Shown in pieces: positions 25,675-33,787 of a DNA stretch of 64,000 nucleotides (its first letter is position 1; each line of letters begins with the position of its first letter). The notes under the pieces are model-generated. The model was given only the letters and a program-made list of their open reading frames with translations. It made no database searches and was not told where the DNA came from. The translations under genes and the position numbers were made by a program. This DNA comes from Streptomyces fildesensis (lineage in GTDB: Bacteria; Actinomycetota; Actinomycetes; Streptomycetales; Streptomycetaceae): positions 1-64,000 of the forward strand of contig NZ_JAAIKO010000026.1 in NCBI RefSeq assembly GCF_016107395.1. Reading direction: 5' to 3'.

Positions 25675-26315
25675 TGGCCGCCGCTTCCGCCGTCCGCATC
25701 GACCATGTCGTCACGAGTGGGACGTTCAGTCTCGACGGCGGTACCTGGGACGTCGACAACAACGTCTGGATCATCGGCGACGACAGCGAGGCGATCGTCA
25801 TCGACGCCGCGCACGACGCCGCCGCCATCGCGTCCGCTGTCGGGGACCGTACGCTGCGCGCGATCGTGTGCACACACGCCCACAACGACCACATCGACGC
25901 GGCTCCCGCGCTGGCGGCACTGACCGGTGCGCCGATCCTGCTCCACCCGGATGACCTCTTCCTGTGGAAGCAGACCCACCCGGAGCGGTCTCCCGACGGC
26001 GAACTCGCCGACGGCCAGGAGCTGTCGGTGGCCGGGATCGAGCTGGCTGTTCTGCACACCCCGGGCCACGCGCCAGGTGCGGTGTGTCTGTACGCGCCCG
26101 AGCTGGGCACCGTCTTCACCGGCGACACGCTGTTCGCCGGCGGTCCGGGGGCCACGGGCCGCTCCTTCTCGGACTTTCCGACGATCATCGACTCCATCCG
26201 GGAGCGGTTGCTCACGCTGCCGCCCGGCACGGTCGTCCGTACCGGACACGGCGACGGGACGACCGTCGGAGCCGAGGCGCCGCAGCTCGACGAGTGGATC
26301 AAGCGAGGCCACTGA
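25674..26315 (+). CDS. Metallo-beta-lactamase-fold hydrolase (probable S-formylmycothiol hydrolase)
   Basis: A 213-residue glyoxalase-II-like protein with the metal motif THAHNDHIDAAP (HxHxDH), TPGHAPGAVCLY, GDTLFAGGPGATGRSF, and a final GHGDGTTVG histidine. Members of this subgroup sit beside mycothiol formaldehyde dehydrogenase and are thought to hydrolyse the thioester S-formylmycothiol to formate plus mycothiol. The one-base overlap of stop and start shows translational coupling to mscR. It is followed by a rho-independent terminator. The substrate is inferred from context. Confidence 0.85.
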   Translation: MAAASAVRIDHVVTSGTFSLDGGTWDVDNNVWIIGDDSEAIVIDAAHDAAAIASAVGDRTLRAIVCTHAHNDHIDAAPALAALTGAPILLHPDDLFLWKQTHPERSPDGELADGQELSVAGIELAVLHTPGHAPGAVCLYAPELGTVFTGDTLFAGGPGATGRSFSDFPTIIDSIRERLLTLPPGTVVRTGHGDGTTVGAEAPQLDEWIKRGH

Positions 26316-26344
26316 CCGCCCCTGAGCTGCCCGTTCGTACGTCA

Positions 26345-26370
26345 ACCGCCCCATGCTGTGGGGCGGTTTT
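26345..26370 (+). terminator. Rho-independent terminator
   Basis: ACCGCCCC (26345-26352) pairs perfectly with GGGGCGGT (26360-26367) around ATGCTGT, and a TTTT run follows. It lies 30 bases after the MBL hydrolase stop, separating the mycothiol operon from the Rieske ferredoxin operon. Confidence 0.85.
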
Positions 26371-26410
26371 CGTGTCTCTTGACAGCGGCTGGGGGCGCCT
26401 CCAAACTGTT

Positions 26411-26427
26411 GTTGCGCTTCCCGCAAT
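26411..26427. promoter_or_regulatory. IclR-type operator candidate, Rieske ferredoxin operon
   Basis: GTTGCG-CTTCC-CGCAAT matches the inverted repeat GTTGCG-N5-CGCAAC at 11 of 12 positions and ends 27 bases before the ferredoxin start codon. It is one of seven such sites in the island. Confidence 0.65.
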
Positions 26428-26454
26428 CAGTTTCGTTATACGCACCGAGGTGTC

Positions 26455-26817
26455 ATGAAGATTCCCGTGTGCCGGCTCGCGGATCTGCCGCGAGGCGAGG
26501 CCTACCGGCTCGAAATCGACCCGCCTGTCTCGGTGTTCCACACCGACGACGGAGAGGTCTTCGCCATCGACGACACATGCACCCACCAGGACGCCTCACT
26601 CGCTGACGGCTGGCTGGAAGGGTGCGAGGTCGAATGTCCGCTGCACGCGTCGAAGTTCGACCTGCGCACCGGCGCGGTCGACACATCGCCGGCCAAGCGT
26701 CCCGTCCGAACACACCAGGTCCTGGTCGAGGACGGCATGATCTACGTCGAGCTGTCCCCGGCCGCGCCCAACCTCCCGCCCTGCGTCGGGGCCCGGCTCG
26801 CGCAAGGCTCCGCGTGA
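26455..26817 (+). CDS. Rieske [2Fe-2S] ferredoxin component of a non-heme iron oxygenase
   Basis: A 120-residue Rieske ferredoxin with both cluster-ligand motifs: CTHQDASLADG (C-x-H, about residues 42-44) and CPLHASKFDLRTGA (C-x2-H, about residues 62-65). It ferries electrons from a reductase to the terminal oxygenase. The reductase gene overlaps it by GTGA and the oxygenase alpha gene follows, so the three encode a complete chain. From the pathway context the oxygenase is probably a glycine-betaine demethylase. Confidence 0.9.
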   Translation: MKIPVCRLADLPRGEAYRLEIDPPVSVFHTDDGEVFAIDDTCTHQDASLADGWLEGCEVECPLHASKFDLRTGAVDTSPAKRPVRTHQVLVEDGMIYVELSPAAPNLPPCVGARLAQGSA

Positions 26818-28025
26818 GAAGCGTGGCCGTGGTGGGTGCCTCGCTCGCCGGTCTGTCGGCCGCCCGCTCCCTGCGCAGGCAGGGGTACGACGGGCGGCTG
26901 GTCATCATCGGCGACGAACCCCACCGGCCCTACGACCGGCCCCCGCTGTCCAAGGAGTTCCTCACCGGGGCCGTCGCCGAGGCCGACCTCGCCCTGGAAG
27001 CGGACGGCGAGGACCTGGCCGCCGAATGGCTGCTCGGCGCCCGTGCCACCGGCTTCGACCGTACCGAGCGCCGGATACGCCTCGCCGGTGACACAGCCGT
27101 CCGCGCCGACGGCATCGTCATCGCCACCGGCGCCGCTGCCCGCACACTGCCGGCCCGTGCGGGCGGGCGGAAGCTGGCCGGCGTCCACACGCTGCGCACC
27201 CTGGACGACGCCCGTGCGCTGCGGGACGACCTGGCCCGTGGCGGGCGCCTGGTCGTCATCGGCGGCGGCTTCATCGGTGCCGAGGTCGCCTCGACGGCGT
27301 ACGCCCTCGGGCTGGACGTGACGGTCGTCGTGGTGGCGCCGACTCCGCTGGCCCGACCGCTCGGCGAGACGATGGGCGGTGTCGTGTCATCGCTCCACGC
27401 CGACCACGGTGTACGGCTGTTGTGCGGCGTCGGGGTCAAGGGGTTCAGCGGCGGCGAGCGAGGAGAGGCGGGAGTCCCGACGGCCGACGGCCGGGGGAGG
27501 GTGACAGCGGTCCTCCTGGAGGACGGCCGCCGGCTGCCCGCCGACATCGTCGTCGTCGGGGTGGGCGCCCGGCCGAATGTGGAATGGCTGGAGAGCTCCG
27601 GCATCGAGCTGGAGAACGGCGTCAAGTGCGGTGCGGACGGCCGCACCAACCTCACCGCCGTCGTCGCGGTCGGCGACTGCGCCAACTGGTACGACCCCGC
27701 CGCCGGAATCCACCGCCGCGTCGAGCACTGGACCGGCGCCAAGGAACGCCCCGCCGTCGCCGTCACCACCCTGCTGTCCGGTGGCGCCGGGGAGCCGGGA
27801 CCCGTCAGGCCGCCGTACTTCTGGTCGGACCAGTACGGCGTACGGATCCAGTTCACGGGCCATGCGGCCGCGGCGGACAGTGTCACGGTCGAGGAAGGAG
27901 CGGCGGACGACCGCAGCTTCCTCGCGGTCTACCGCCGTGCCGGGGCTCCGGTCGCGGTGCTCGGGATGGACCAGCCTCGGCTGTTCACCCGCTGGCGCAA
28001 GCAACTGGCTGCCGCCGGGGCTTGA
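26814..28025 (+). CDS. FAD/NAD(P)-dependent ferredoxin reductase (BphA4-like)
   Basis: A 403-residue reductase starting at GTG within a GTGA overlap with the ferredoxin gene. The FAD fold SVAVVGASLAGLSAARSLRRQ opens the protein, PYDRPPLSKEFLTG follows, then the NAD(P) fold GRLVVIGGGFIGAEVASTAY near residue 145 and AVVAVGDCANWYDP near residue 285. The C-terminal reductase domain includes PPYFWSDQYGVRIQFTGHA. This is the standard oxygenase-coupled ferredoxin reductase, delivering NAD(P)H electrons to the adjacent Rieske ferredoxin. The frame is open upstream but homology starts here. Confidence 0.9.
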   Translation: MRSVAVVGASLAGLSAARSLRRQGYDGRLVIIGDEPHRPYDRPPLSKEFLTGAVAEADLALEADGEDLAAEWLLGARATGFDRTERRIRLAGDTAVRADGIVIATGAAARTLPARAGGRKLAGVHTLRTLDDARALRDDLARGGRLVVIGGGFIGAEVASTAYALGLDVTVVVVAPTPLARPLGETMGGVVSSLHADHGVRLLCGVGVKGFSGGERGEAGVPTADGRGRVTAVLLEDGRRLPADIVVVGVGARPNVEWLESSGIELENGVKCGADGRTNLTAVVAVGDCANWYDPAAGIHRRVEHWTGAKERPAVAVTTLLSGGAGEPGPVRPPYFWSDQYGVRIQFTGHAAAADSVTVEEGAADDRSFLAVYRRAGAPVAVLGMDQPRLFTRWRKQLAAAGA

Positions 28026-28080
28026 CAGCGGGGGCCGCGCGCCACATTCTGCCCGCAAGAAGTTGCGCCATCCACGTCAG

Positions 28081-28097
28081 GTTGCACATCACACAAC
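28081..28097. promoter_or_regulatory. IclR-type operator candidate, Rieske oxygenase gene
   Basis: GTTGCA-CATCA-CACAAC matches the inverted repeat GTTGCG-N5-CGCAAC at 10 of 12 positions and ends 19 bases before the GTG start. A GTTGCG half-site also lies at 28072-28077. Confidence 0.55.
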
Positions 28098-28116
28098 GTC
28101 CCCAGGGAGTGCCCAC

Positions 28117-29253
28117 GTGACATCGACCAGCCTGCCGGACAGCCTGATCGCCACCCTCCCCGGCTCCTGCTACACCGATCCGGAGGTCTTCGCCCAGGAG
28201 CAGGAACGGATCTTCGAGACGATGTGGTTCTGCGTCGCGCGCGCCTCGGAACTCGCCAGGCCCGGCGCCTTCCGGACGGTCGAGGTGGGCCGCGAGAGCA
28301 TCCTCGTCGCCCGCTCCCGCGACAACGCGATCCGCGCCTTCTTCAACGTGTGCCGGCACCGCGGTGCCAAGCTCCGCACCGAGGAGTCCGGCGAGGTCAG
28401 CCGGGCCTTCCAGTGTCCCTACCACGCCTGGACGTACGACCTCACCGGCAAGCTGATCGCCGCTCCCAACCTCACCAAGATGCCGGACGTCGGCCGTACC
28501 GAGTACGGCCTGGTGGGTGTGCACGTACGCGAATGGCTCGGCTATGTGTGGGTCTGCCTGGCCGAGGAGCCGCCCAGCTTCGAGGAGCAGGTCATCGGCG
28601 CGGTCGTGGAGCGGCTGGGCGATGTGGAGCCGATCGAGCACTACGACATCGACAACCTCGCGGTCGGCAAGCGGATCGTCTACGACGTCAAGGCGAACTG
28701 GAAGCTCATCATCGAGAACTTCATGGAGTGCTACCACTGCGCGACGATCCATCCCGAACTCACCGAGGTGCTACCGGAGTTCGCCGACGGCTACGCCGCC
28801 CAGTACTACGTCGGCCACGGCGCCGAGTTCGGTTCGGACATCCAGGGTTTCACGGTCGACGGCACCGAGGGCCTGGACCGGATACCCGGTGTGTCCCCCG
28901 ACCAGGACCGCCGCTACTACGCGATCACCGTCCAGCCGCAGGTCTTCATCAACCTCGTGCCGGACCATGTCATCTTCCACCGGATGTACCCGGTCGCCGC
29001 CGACCGCACGATCGTCGAGTGCGACTGGCTCTACCTCAAGGACGTCGTGGACAGCGGCAGGGACGTCAGCCGCTCCGTCGAGCTCTTCGACCGCGTCAAC
29101 CGGCAGGACTTCGACGCCTGCGAGCGCTGCCAGCCCGCCATGAGCTCCCGCCTGTACGCCAAGGGTGGCGTCCTGGTCCCCAGCGAGCACCACATCGGCG
29201 CCTTCCACGAGTGGGTCCAGGAGCGGCTGGGGACGGCTCCTCAGCCGAGGTAG
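28117..29253 (+). CDS. Rieske oxygenase alpha subunit, probable glycine betaine monooxygenase
   Basis: A 378-residue terminal oxygenase. The Rieske centre is seen in NVCRHRGAKL and FQCPYHAWTYDLTG (about residues 81-105), and the mononuclear iron site in NWKLIIENFMECYHCATIHPEL (about 200-220). This is the choline-monooxygenase/GbcA/carnitine-oxygenase type. With BetA/BetB upstream in the pathway and dimethylglycine oxidase downstream, the logical reaction is O2-dependent demethylation of glycine betaine to dimethylglycine plus formaldehyde (inference). The GTG at 28117 has a GGGAG site. Its last 13 bases overlap the convergent iclR-type gene. Confidence 0.85.
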   Translation: MTSTSLPDSLIATLPGSCYTDPEVFAQEQERIFETMWFCVARASELARPGAFRTVEVGRESILVARSRDNAIRAFFNVCRHRGAKLRTEESGEVSRAFQCPYHAWTYDLTGKLIAAPNLTKMPDVGRTEYGLVGVHVREWLGYVWVCLAEEPPSFEEQVIGAVVERLGDVEPIEHYDIDNLAVGKRIVYDVKANWKLIIENFMECYHCATIHPELTEVLPEFADGYAAQYYVGHGAEFGSDIQGFTVDGTEGLDRIPGVSPDQDRRYYAITVQPQVFINLVPDHVIFHRMYPVAADRTIVECDWLYLKDVVDSGRDVSRSVELFDRVNRQDFDACERCQPAMSSRLYAKGGVLVPSEHHIGAFHEWVQERLGTAPQPR

Positions 29254-30038
29254 CCCATCCGGTGGCTGATCTCCGCCGCTCCCCTGATCAGTGTCGGTGC
29301 CAGCTCGTGCATCCGCTCCTCGGTGAAGCGGTAGGACGGCCCGGACACGGTGACCGCCGCGATGACCTCGCCGTCGCGGGAGCGGACGGGCGCGGCCATG
29401 GCGTGCAGGCCGACCTCCAGCTCCTCCAGGGTCCAGGCGTAACCGCGCTCCCTGGCCTCGGCGAGGTTCTTCTCCAGCTTCGTCTTCGAGGTCAGGGTGT
29501 GCGGGGTGAGCTTCTCCAGGCCCGCGTCCATGATCAGCTCGGCGCGCTCCCTGGCGGGCAGGTGGGCCAGCAGGATCTTGCCGCTGGACGTGGCGTGCAG
29601 CGGGGTCAGCTGGCCGACCCAGTTGTGCGCGCTGACGGCGGCCGGGCCGCGCACCTGGAAGAGGTTGATCGCGAACTGCTTCTCCATGACCGCGATGTTG
29701 ACGGTCTCCTCGAGCTCCTCGGCCAGCCGTTCGCAGACCGGGCGTCCCTGCTGGGTGATGTCGATCCGTCCGGTGACGGCGCCGGCCAGCCGGACGATCC
29801 CGAAGCCGAGCCGGTACTTGCCGCGCTCGGCGGCCTGCTCCACCAAACCGCGCGCTTCCAGGGCGCCCAGCAGCCGGAAAGCGGTCGACTTGTGCACGTC
29901 GATCTCCGTGGCCACTTCGCTCACCCCGGCCTCGCCGCGCTGAGCCAGGATCTCCAGGACGCTGATCGCGCGGTCGACGGACTGGACGCCGCCGGTCTGC
30001 GACCCGGCAGTTTCGTTATCTGCGCTGAAGTTGCTCAT
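29241..30038 (-). CDS. IclR-family regulator of the betaine/choline island
   Basis: A 265-residue IclR protein. The winged HTH (VDRAISVLEILAQRGEAGVSEVATEIDVHKSTAFRLLGALEARGLVEQ, about residues 20-68) precedes the effector domain (TPLHATSSGKILLAHLP, RERGYAWTLEELEVGLHAMAAPV). The start is the ATG at 30036-30038. A GTTGCT-CATAG-CGGAAC site covers its own start codon, so autoregulation is likely. Similar repeats precede six other genes or operons of the island, marking it as the pathway regulator. The effector could be choline, betaine or a product; not known. Confidence 0.88.
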   Translation of the reverse strand: MSNFSADNETAGSQTGGVQSVDRAISVLEILAQRGEAGVSEVATEIDVHKSTAFRLLGALEARGLVEQAAERGKYRLGFGIVRLAGAVTGRIDITQQGRPVCERLAEELEETVNIAVMEKQFAINLFQVRGPAAVSAHNWVGQLTPLHATSSGKILLAHLPARERAELIMDAGLEKLTPHTLTSKTKLEKNLAEARERGYAWTLEELEVGLHAMAAPVRSRDGEVIAAVTVSGPSYRFTEERMHELAPTLIRGAAEISHRMGYLG

Positions 30039-30046
30039 AGCGGAAC
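30030..30046. promoter_or_regulatory. IclR-type operator candidate at the iclR-type start codon
   Basis: GTTGCT-CATAG-CGGAAC matches the inverted repeat GTTGCG-N5-CGCAAC at 10 of 12 positions and includes the regulator's start codon. This is the placement expected for autorepression. Confidence 0.55.
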
Positions 30047-30103
30047 TATACGCGCGGTAAACAACAGGCCGGGGGAAGTGAAAGGGAGGCGATGGCTCTC
30101 CAA

Positions 30104-30120
30104 GTTGCGTGGCACGCAAC
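30104..30120. promoter_or_regulatory. Perfect IclR-type operator candidate upstream of betA
   Basis: GTTGCG-TGGCA-CGCAAC is the only perfect copy (12 of 12) of the repeat. The flanking T and A extend it to GTTGCGT/ACGCAAC arms with a 3-base centre. It lies 69 bases before the betA start codon. Confidence 0.75.
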
Positions 30121-30189
30121 CTGGTGCGTATGGCGCTACTCGTACTAGCATGCCTCGCGTATCGACGGCGCGAGCGAGACGAGACAGCC

Positions 30190-31848
30190 ATGGCTCCCTT
30201 GCAGTACGACTTCGTCATCGTCGGCGGCGGCTCGGCCGGCAGCGCGCTGGCCAACCGGCTCTCCGCCGAACCGGCCAACCGCGTGCTGGTGCTCGAAGCC
30301 GGCCGCTCCGACTACCCGTGGGACATCTTCATCCAGATGCCCGCCGCCCTCACGTTCCCCATCGGCAGCCGCTTCTACGACTGGAAGTACGAGTCCGAGC
30401 CCGAGCCCCACATGGGCGGCCGCCGCGTCTACCACGCACGCGGCAAGGTCCTCGGCGGCTCCAGCAGCATCAACGGCATGATCTTCCAGCGCGGCAATCC
30501 GCTGGACTACGAGCGCTGGGCCGCGGACCCGGGGATGGAGAAGTGGGACTACTCCCACTGCCTGCCCTACTTCCAGCGCATGGAGAACTGCCTTGCCGCC
30601 GACCAGGACGATGAGTTCCGTGGCCACGACGGCCCGCTCGTCCTCGAACGCGGACCCGCGTCCAGCCCGCTCTTTCCCGCGTTCCTCGCGTCCGTCCAGG
30701 AAGCCGGCTACCCGCTCACGGACGACGTCAACGGCTACCGCCAGGAGGGCTTCGCCGCCTTCGACCGCAACGTCCACCGCGGGCGTCGGCTGTCGGCCTC
30801 CAAGGCCTATCTGCACCCCGTCATGAAGCGGCCCAATCTCACCGTCAGGACCCGGGCGCTCGTCACCCGCGTCCTCTTCGAGGGCAAGCGCGCGGTCGGC
30901 GTGGAGTACCAGCGCGGTCGCGGCAAGCCGCAGCGGGTACGGGCCGGCGAGGTCATCCTCTGTGGCGGTGCCATCAACTCACCCCAGCTGCTGCAGCTCT
31001 CCGGTGTCGGCAAGGCGGAGGAGCTGCAGGATCTGGGCATCGAGGTCGTCCACGATCTGCCGGGCGTCGGCGAGAACATGCAGGACCACCTTGAGGTCTA
31101 CGTGCAGTACGCCTGCAAGCAGCCGGTCTCCATGCAGCCGTACATGAAGAAGTGGCGCTATCCCTTCATCGGCCTGCAGTGGCTGTTCCGCAAGGGTCCG
31201 GCCGCCACCAACCACTTCGAGGCCGGAGGCTTCGCCCGCAGCAACGAGGACGTCGACTACCCCAACCTGATGTTCCACTTCCTGCCGATCGCGGTCCGGT
31301 ACGACGGTTCCTCGCCTGCGGGCGGGCACGGCTACCAGGTGCACGTCGGGCCCATGTACTCCGACGCCATCGGCTCGGTGAAGATCAAGAGCAGGGATCC
31401 GCGCGAGCATCCGGCGCTCCGCTTCAACTACCTGTCGACCGAGCAGGACCGGCGGGAGTGGGTCGAGGCGATCCGGGTGGCCCGCAAGCTGCTCAACCAG
31501 CCCGCCATGGAGCCGTACAACGCCGGGGAGGTCTCGCCCGGGCCGTCGGTCGCGACGGACGAGGAGATCCTGGACTGGGTCGCCAAGGAGGGCGAGACGG
31601 CCCTGCATCCGTCCTGCACCTGCAAGATGGGGACCGATGCGATGGCGGTCGTGGACCCGGACAGCCTGCGGGTGCACGGCGTGCAGGGCCTGCGCGTCGT
31701 GGACGCGTCCGTCATGCCCTACGTCACCAACGGCAACATCTACGCCCCCACGATGATGATCGCCGAACGGGCCGCCGACCTCATCCTCGGCAAGGACCCC
31801 CTGCCGCCCTCCAAGTCGGCGTACTACCGCCACCGCGACCCGCGGTGA
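30190..31848 (+). CDS. betA: Choline dehydrogenase, GMC oxidoreductase
   Basis: A 552-residue flavoprotein. The FAD motif [20 protein letters not shown] is near the N-terminus, GMC signature 1 is [20 protein letters not shown] (about residue 95), and signature 2 is [16 protein letters not shown]. The end has HPSCTCKMG and [19 protein letters not shown] with the active-site His/Asn. It oxidises choline to betaine aldehyde, probably membrane-associated. The ATG at 30190 coincides with the start of homology. A perfect operator repeat precedes it, and the MetF-like gene overlaps its stop by GTGA. Confidence 0.9.
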   Translation: MAPLQYDFVIVGGGSAGSALANRLSAEPANRVLVLEAGRSDYPWDIFIQMPAALTFPIGSRFYDWKYESEPEPHMGGRRVYHARGKVLGGSSSINGMIFQRGNPLDYERWAADPGMEKWDYSHCLPYFQRMENCLAADQDDEFRGHDGPLVLERGPASSPLFPAFLASVQEAGYPLTDDVNGYRQEGFAAFDRNVHRGRRLSASKAYLHPVMKRPNLTVRTRALVTRVLFEGKRAVGVEYQRGRGKPQRVRAGEVILCGGAINSPQLLQLSGVGKAEELQDLGIEVVHDLPGVGENMQDHLEVYVQYACKQPVSMQPYMKKWRYPFIGLQWLFRKGPAATNHFEAGGFARSNEDVDYPNLMFHFLPIAVRYDGSSPAGGHGYQVHVGPMYSDAIGSVKIKSRDPREHPALRFNYLSTEQDRREWVEAIRVARKLLNQPAMEPYNAGEVSPGPSVATDEEILDWVAKEGETALHPSCTCKMGTDAMAVVDPDSLRVHGVQGLRVVDASVMPYVTNGNIYAPTMMIAERAADLILGKDPLPPSKSAYYRHRDPR

Positions 31849-32666
31849 GGACGCTTCTGCAGCGGGTCCGCTACGAGGTCCTGCCGGCCGGCCCCACCGA
31901 GGACCAGGTCCTCGCCCATGTCCCGCGCGACGTGGTGATCACCGTCACCGCGTCGCCGGTCAAGGGCCTCGACCCCACCCTGGACCTCACCGTCCGGCTC
32001 GCGGGCCATGGCTACCGCGTCGTCCCGCATGTGCCCGCGCGCCTCCTGCGCGACGGTGCGCACGTCGCGGAGATCGCCGACCGGCTCCGGGCCTCCGGCG
32101 TCGAGGACGTCTTCGTGCCGGCCGGCGACGCGAACCCCTCGGCGGGTGCGTACGAAGGGGCCTTGCCCGTGCTGCGGCAGTTGAGCGAGCTGGGCAGCCC
32201 CTTCCGCCATGTCGGCATCACCGGCTATCCCGAGCGGCATCCCCTGATCGACGACGACATCACCATTCAGGCCATGTGGGAGAAGCGCGTCCACGCCACG
32301 TACATCGTCAGCAACCTGTGCTTCGACCCGCAGGTCCTGGGGGAGTGGGTCGGGCGCATCCGGCGCCGCGGCGTGGCCCTGCCCGTGCATGTGGGGGTGG
32401 CGGGGCCCGTGGAGCGGACGAAGCTGCTCGCCATGGCCACCAAGATCGGCGTCGGTGAGTCGACGCGCTTCCTGACCCGGCACGCCTCGTGGTTCGTCCG
32501 CCTCTCCGCGCCCGGCGGCTATTCGCCGGAGCGGTTCCTCACGCGCACCGCGCCCGCGCTGACGGCGCCCTCGGCGGTGGTGGCGGGGCTGCACGTCTTC
32601 ACGTTCAACCAGATCGCCGAGACCGAGCGCTGGCGCCGCGCGATGCTCGAGCGCGCCGACAACTGA
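31845..32666 (+). CDS. Methylenetetrahydrofolate reductase-like protein
   Basis: A 273-residue MetF-fold protein lacking the usual EFFPP opening: [20 protein letters not shown], then [56 protein letters not shown] and [15 protein letters not shown]. It starts with GTG overlapping the betA stop. Dimethylglycine and sarcosine oxidation load C1 units onto tetrahydrofolate, so a dedicated folate C1 reductase beside these genes makes metabolic sense, but the divergence from housekeeping MetF leaves its reaction open. Confidence 0.78.
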   Translation: MRTLLQRVRYEVLPAGPTEDQVLAHVPRDVVITVTASPVKGLDPTLDLTVRLAGHGYRVVPHVPARLLRDGAHVAEIADRLRASGVEDVFVPAGDANPSAGAYEGALPVLRQLSELGSPFRHVGITGYPERHPLIDDDITIQAMWEKRVHATYIVSNLCFDPQVLGEWVGRIRRRGVALPVHVGVAGPVERTKLLAMATKIGVGESTRFLTRHASWFVRLSAPGGYSPERFLTRTAPALTAPSAVVAGLHVFTFNQIAETERWRRAMLERADN

Positions 32667-32718
32667 TGCGTTCCGCACCACCTCTGCGAGGGTGCCGGCG
32701 CGCTCGCACGACGTGGCG

Positions 32719-33591
32719 TCAGCGGAAGACCACCGTGCGGTTTCCATCGATCATGACGCGGTTCTCGCTGTGCCATTTCACCGCGTGCGCGAGTACCTGC
32801 GCCTCGACATCGCGGCCCACGGTCACCAGCTCCTCCGGGTCGAGCGAGTGGTCGACCCGGACCACGTCCTGCTCGATGATCTGCCCTTCGTCCAGCTCCG
32901 GGGTGACGTAGTGCGCGGTCGCCCCGACCAGCTTGACCCCGCGGTCGTACGCCTGGTTGTAGGGACGTGCGCCCTTGAAGCTCGGCAGGAAGGAGTGGTG
33001 GATGTTGATCGCCCGCCCCTCCAGCTGCTTGCACAGATCATCGGAGAGGACCTGCATGTAGCGGGCCAGCACCACCAGCTCGATGTCCAGCTCACGCACC
33101 AGCTCCAGCAGCCGCGCCTCCGCCTCGGCCTTGGTCTCCCGCGTCACCGGCACGTGCAGGAACGGCACGTCGTAGGTGTCCGCGAGTGCTTCGAACTCCC
33201 GGTGATTGGAGACGATCGCCGGGATCTCGATGTTGAGCGCGCCGGTCCGCTGCCGGAAGAGCAGGTCGTTGAGGCAGTGCCCGAACTTGGACACCATGAT
33301 CAGCGTGCGCGTCGGGGTGGCCGCGTCCCGCAGCGTCCACCTGATCCCGTACGCCTCGGCGACCGGGCCGAATCGGGAACGCAGAGTTTCCAGACCTGTG
33401 TCCGGATCGGAGATGTCGAAGTGGACCCTCATGAAGTACCGGCCCTTGAGCCGCTCGTCGAACTGCTGGCTCTGCAGGATGTTGCCGGAGTTGCGTACGA
33501 GGAAGCCGCTCACCGCGTGGACGATGCCGGCCCGGTCCGGGCACGCGAGGGTGAGGACGTACTCGTGGCCGGGTTGTGGGCGAGGGGACAT
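32719..33591 (-). CDS. purU: Formyltetrahydrofolate deformylase
   Basis: A 290-residue PurU: an N-terminal ACT domain (YVLTLACPDRAGIVHAVSGFLVRNSGNILQSQQF) and a C-terminal formyltransferase-fold hydrolase domain (INIHHSFLPSFKGARPYNQAYDRGVKLVGATAHYV) with the conserved N-H-D set (NIHHSFLPSF; later DEGQIIEQD). It releases formate from 10-formyl-THF and frees THF, which balances the C1 load from dimethylglycine and sarcosine oxidation. The start at 33591 follows GGAGG. It is divergent from betB, with operator repeats between. Confidence 0.92.
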   Translation of the reverse strand: MSPRPQPGHEYVLTLACPDRAGIVHAVSGFLVRNSGNILQSQQFDERLKGRYFMRVHFDISDPDTGLETLRSRFGPVAEAYGIRWTLRDAATPTRTLIMVSKFGHCLNDLLFRQRTGALNIEIPAIVSNHREFEALADTYDVPFLHVPVTRETKAEAEARLLELVRELDIELVVLARYMQVLSDDLCKQLEGRAINIHHSFLPSFKGARPYNQAYDRGVKLVGATAHYVTPELDEGQIIEQDVVRVDHSLDPEELVTVGRDVEAQVLAHAVKWHSENRVMIDGNRTVVFR

Positions 33592-33605
33592 ATGCGACCT
33601 CCGCT

Positions 33606-33622
33606 GGTGCGTAATGAGCAAC
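33606..33622. promoter_or_regulatory. IclR-type operator candidate upstream of purU
   Basis: GGTGCG-TAATG-AGCAAC matches the inverted repeat GTTGCG-N5-CGCAAC at 10 of 12 positions, 14 bases upstream of the purU start. A further CGCAAC half-site lies at 33636-33641. Confidence 0.5.
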
Positions 33623-33746
33623 AGAGTGAGTGATGCGCAACATGGTCCAGTCCCGTAAGGCCTGCGGTCAAGAGGTGAAGCCCGCAGGTATCAACCCCTT
33701 GACGCGCGCCACCCGTTCGGCCAGGGTGTTCCACCACAAGCAATTC

Positions 33747-33763
33747 GATGCGCTATGCGCAAC
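33747..33763. promoter_or_regulatory. IclR-type operator candidate upstream of betB
   Basis: GATGCG-CTATG-CGCAAC matches the inverted repeat GTTGCG-N5-CGCAAC at 11 of 12 positions and ends 24 bases before the betB GTG start. Confidence 0.6.
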
Positions 33764-33787
33764 GGATTCGTCTGAAGGGCTCATCGC

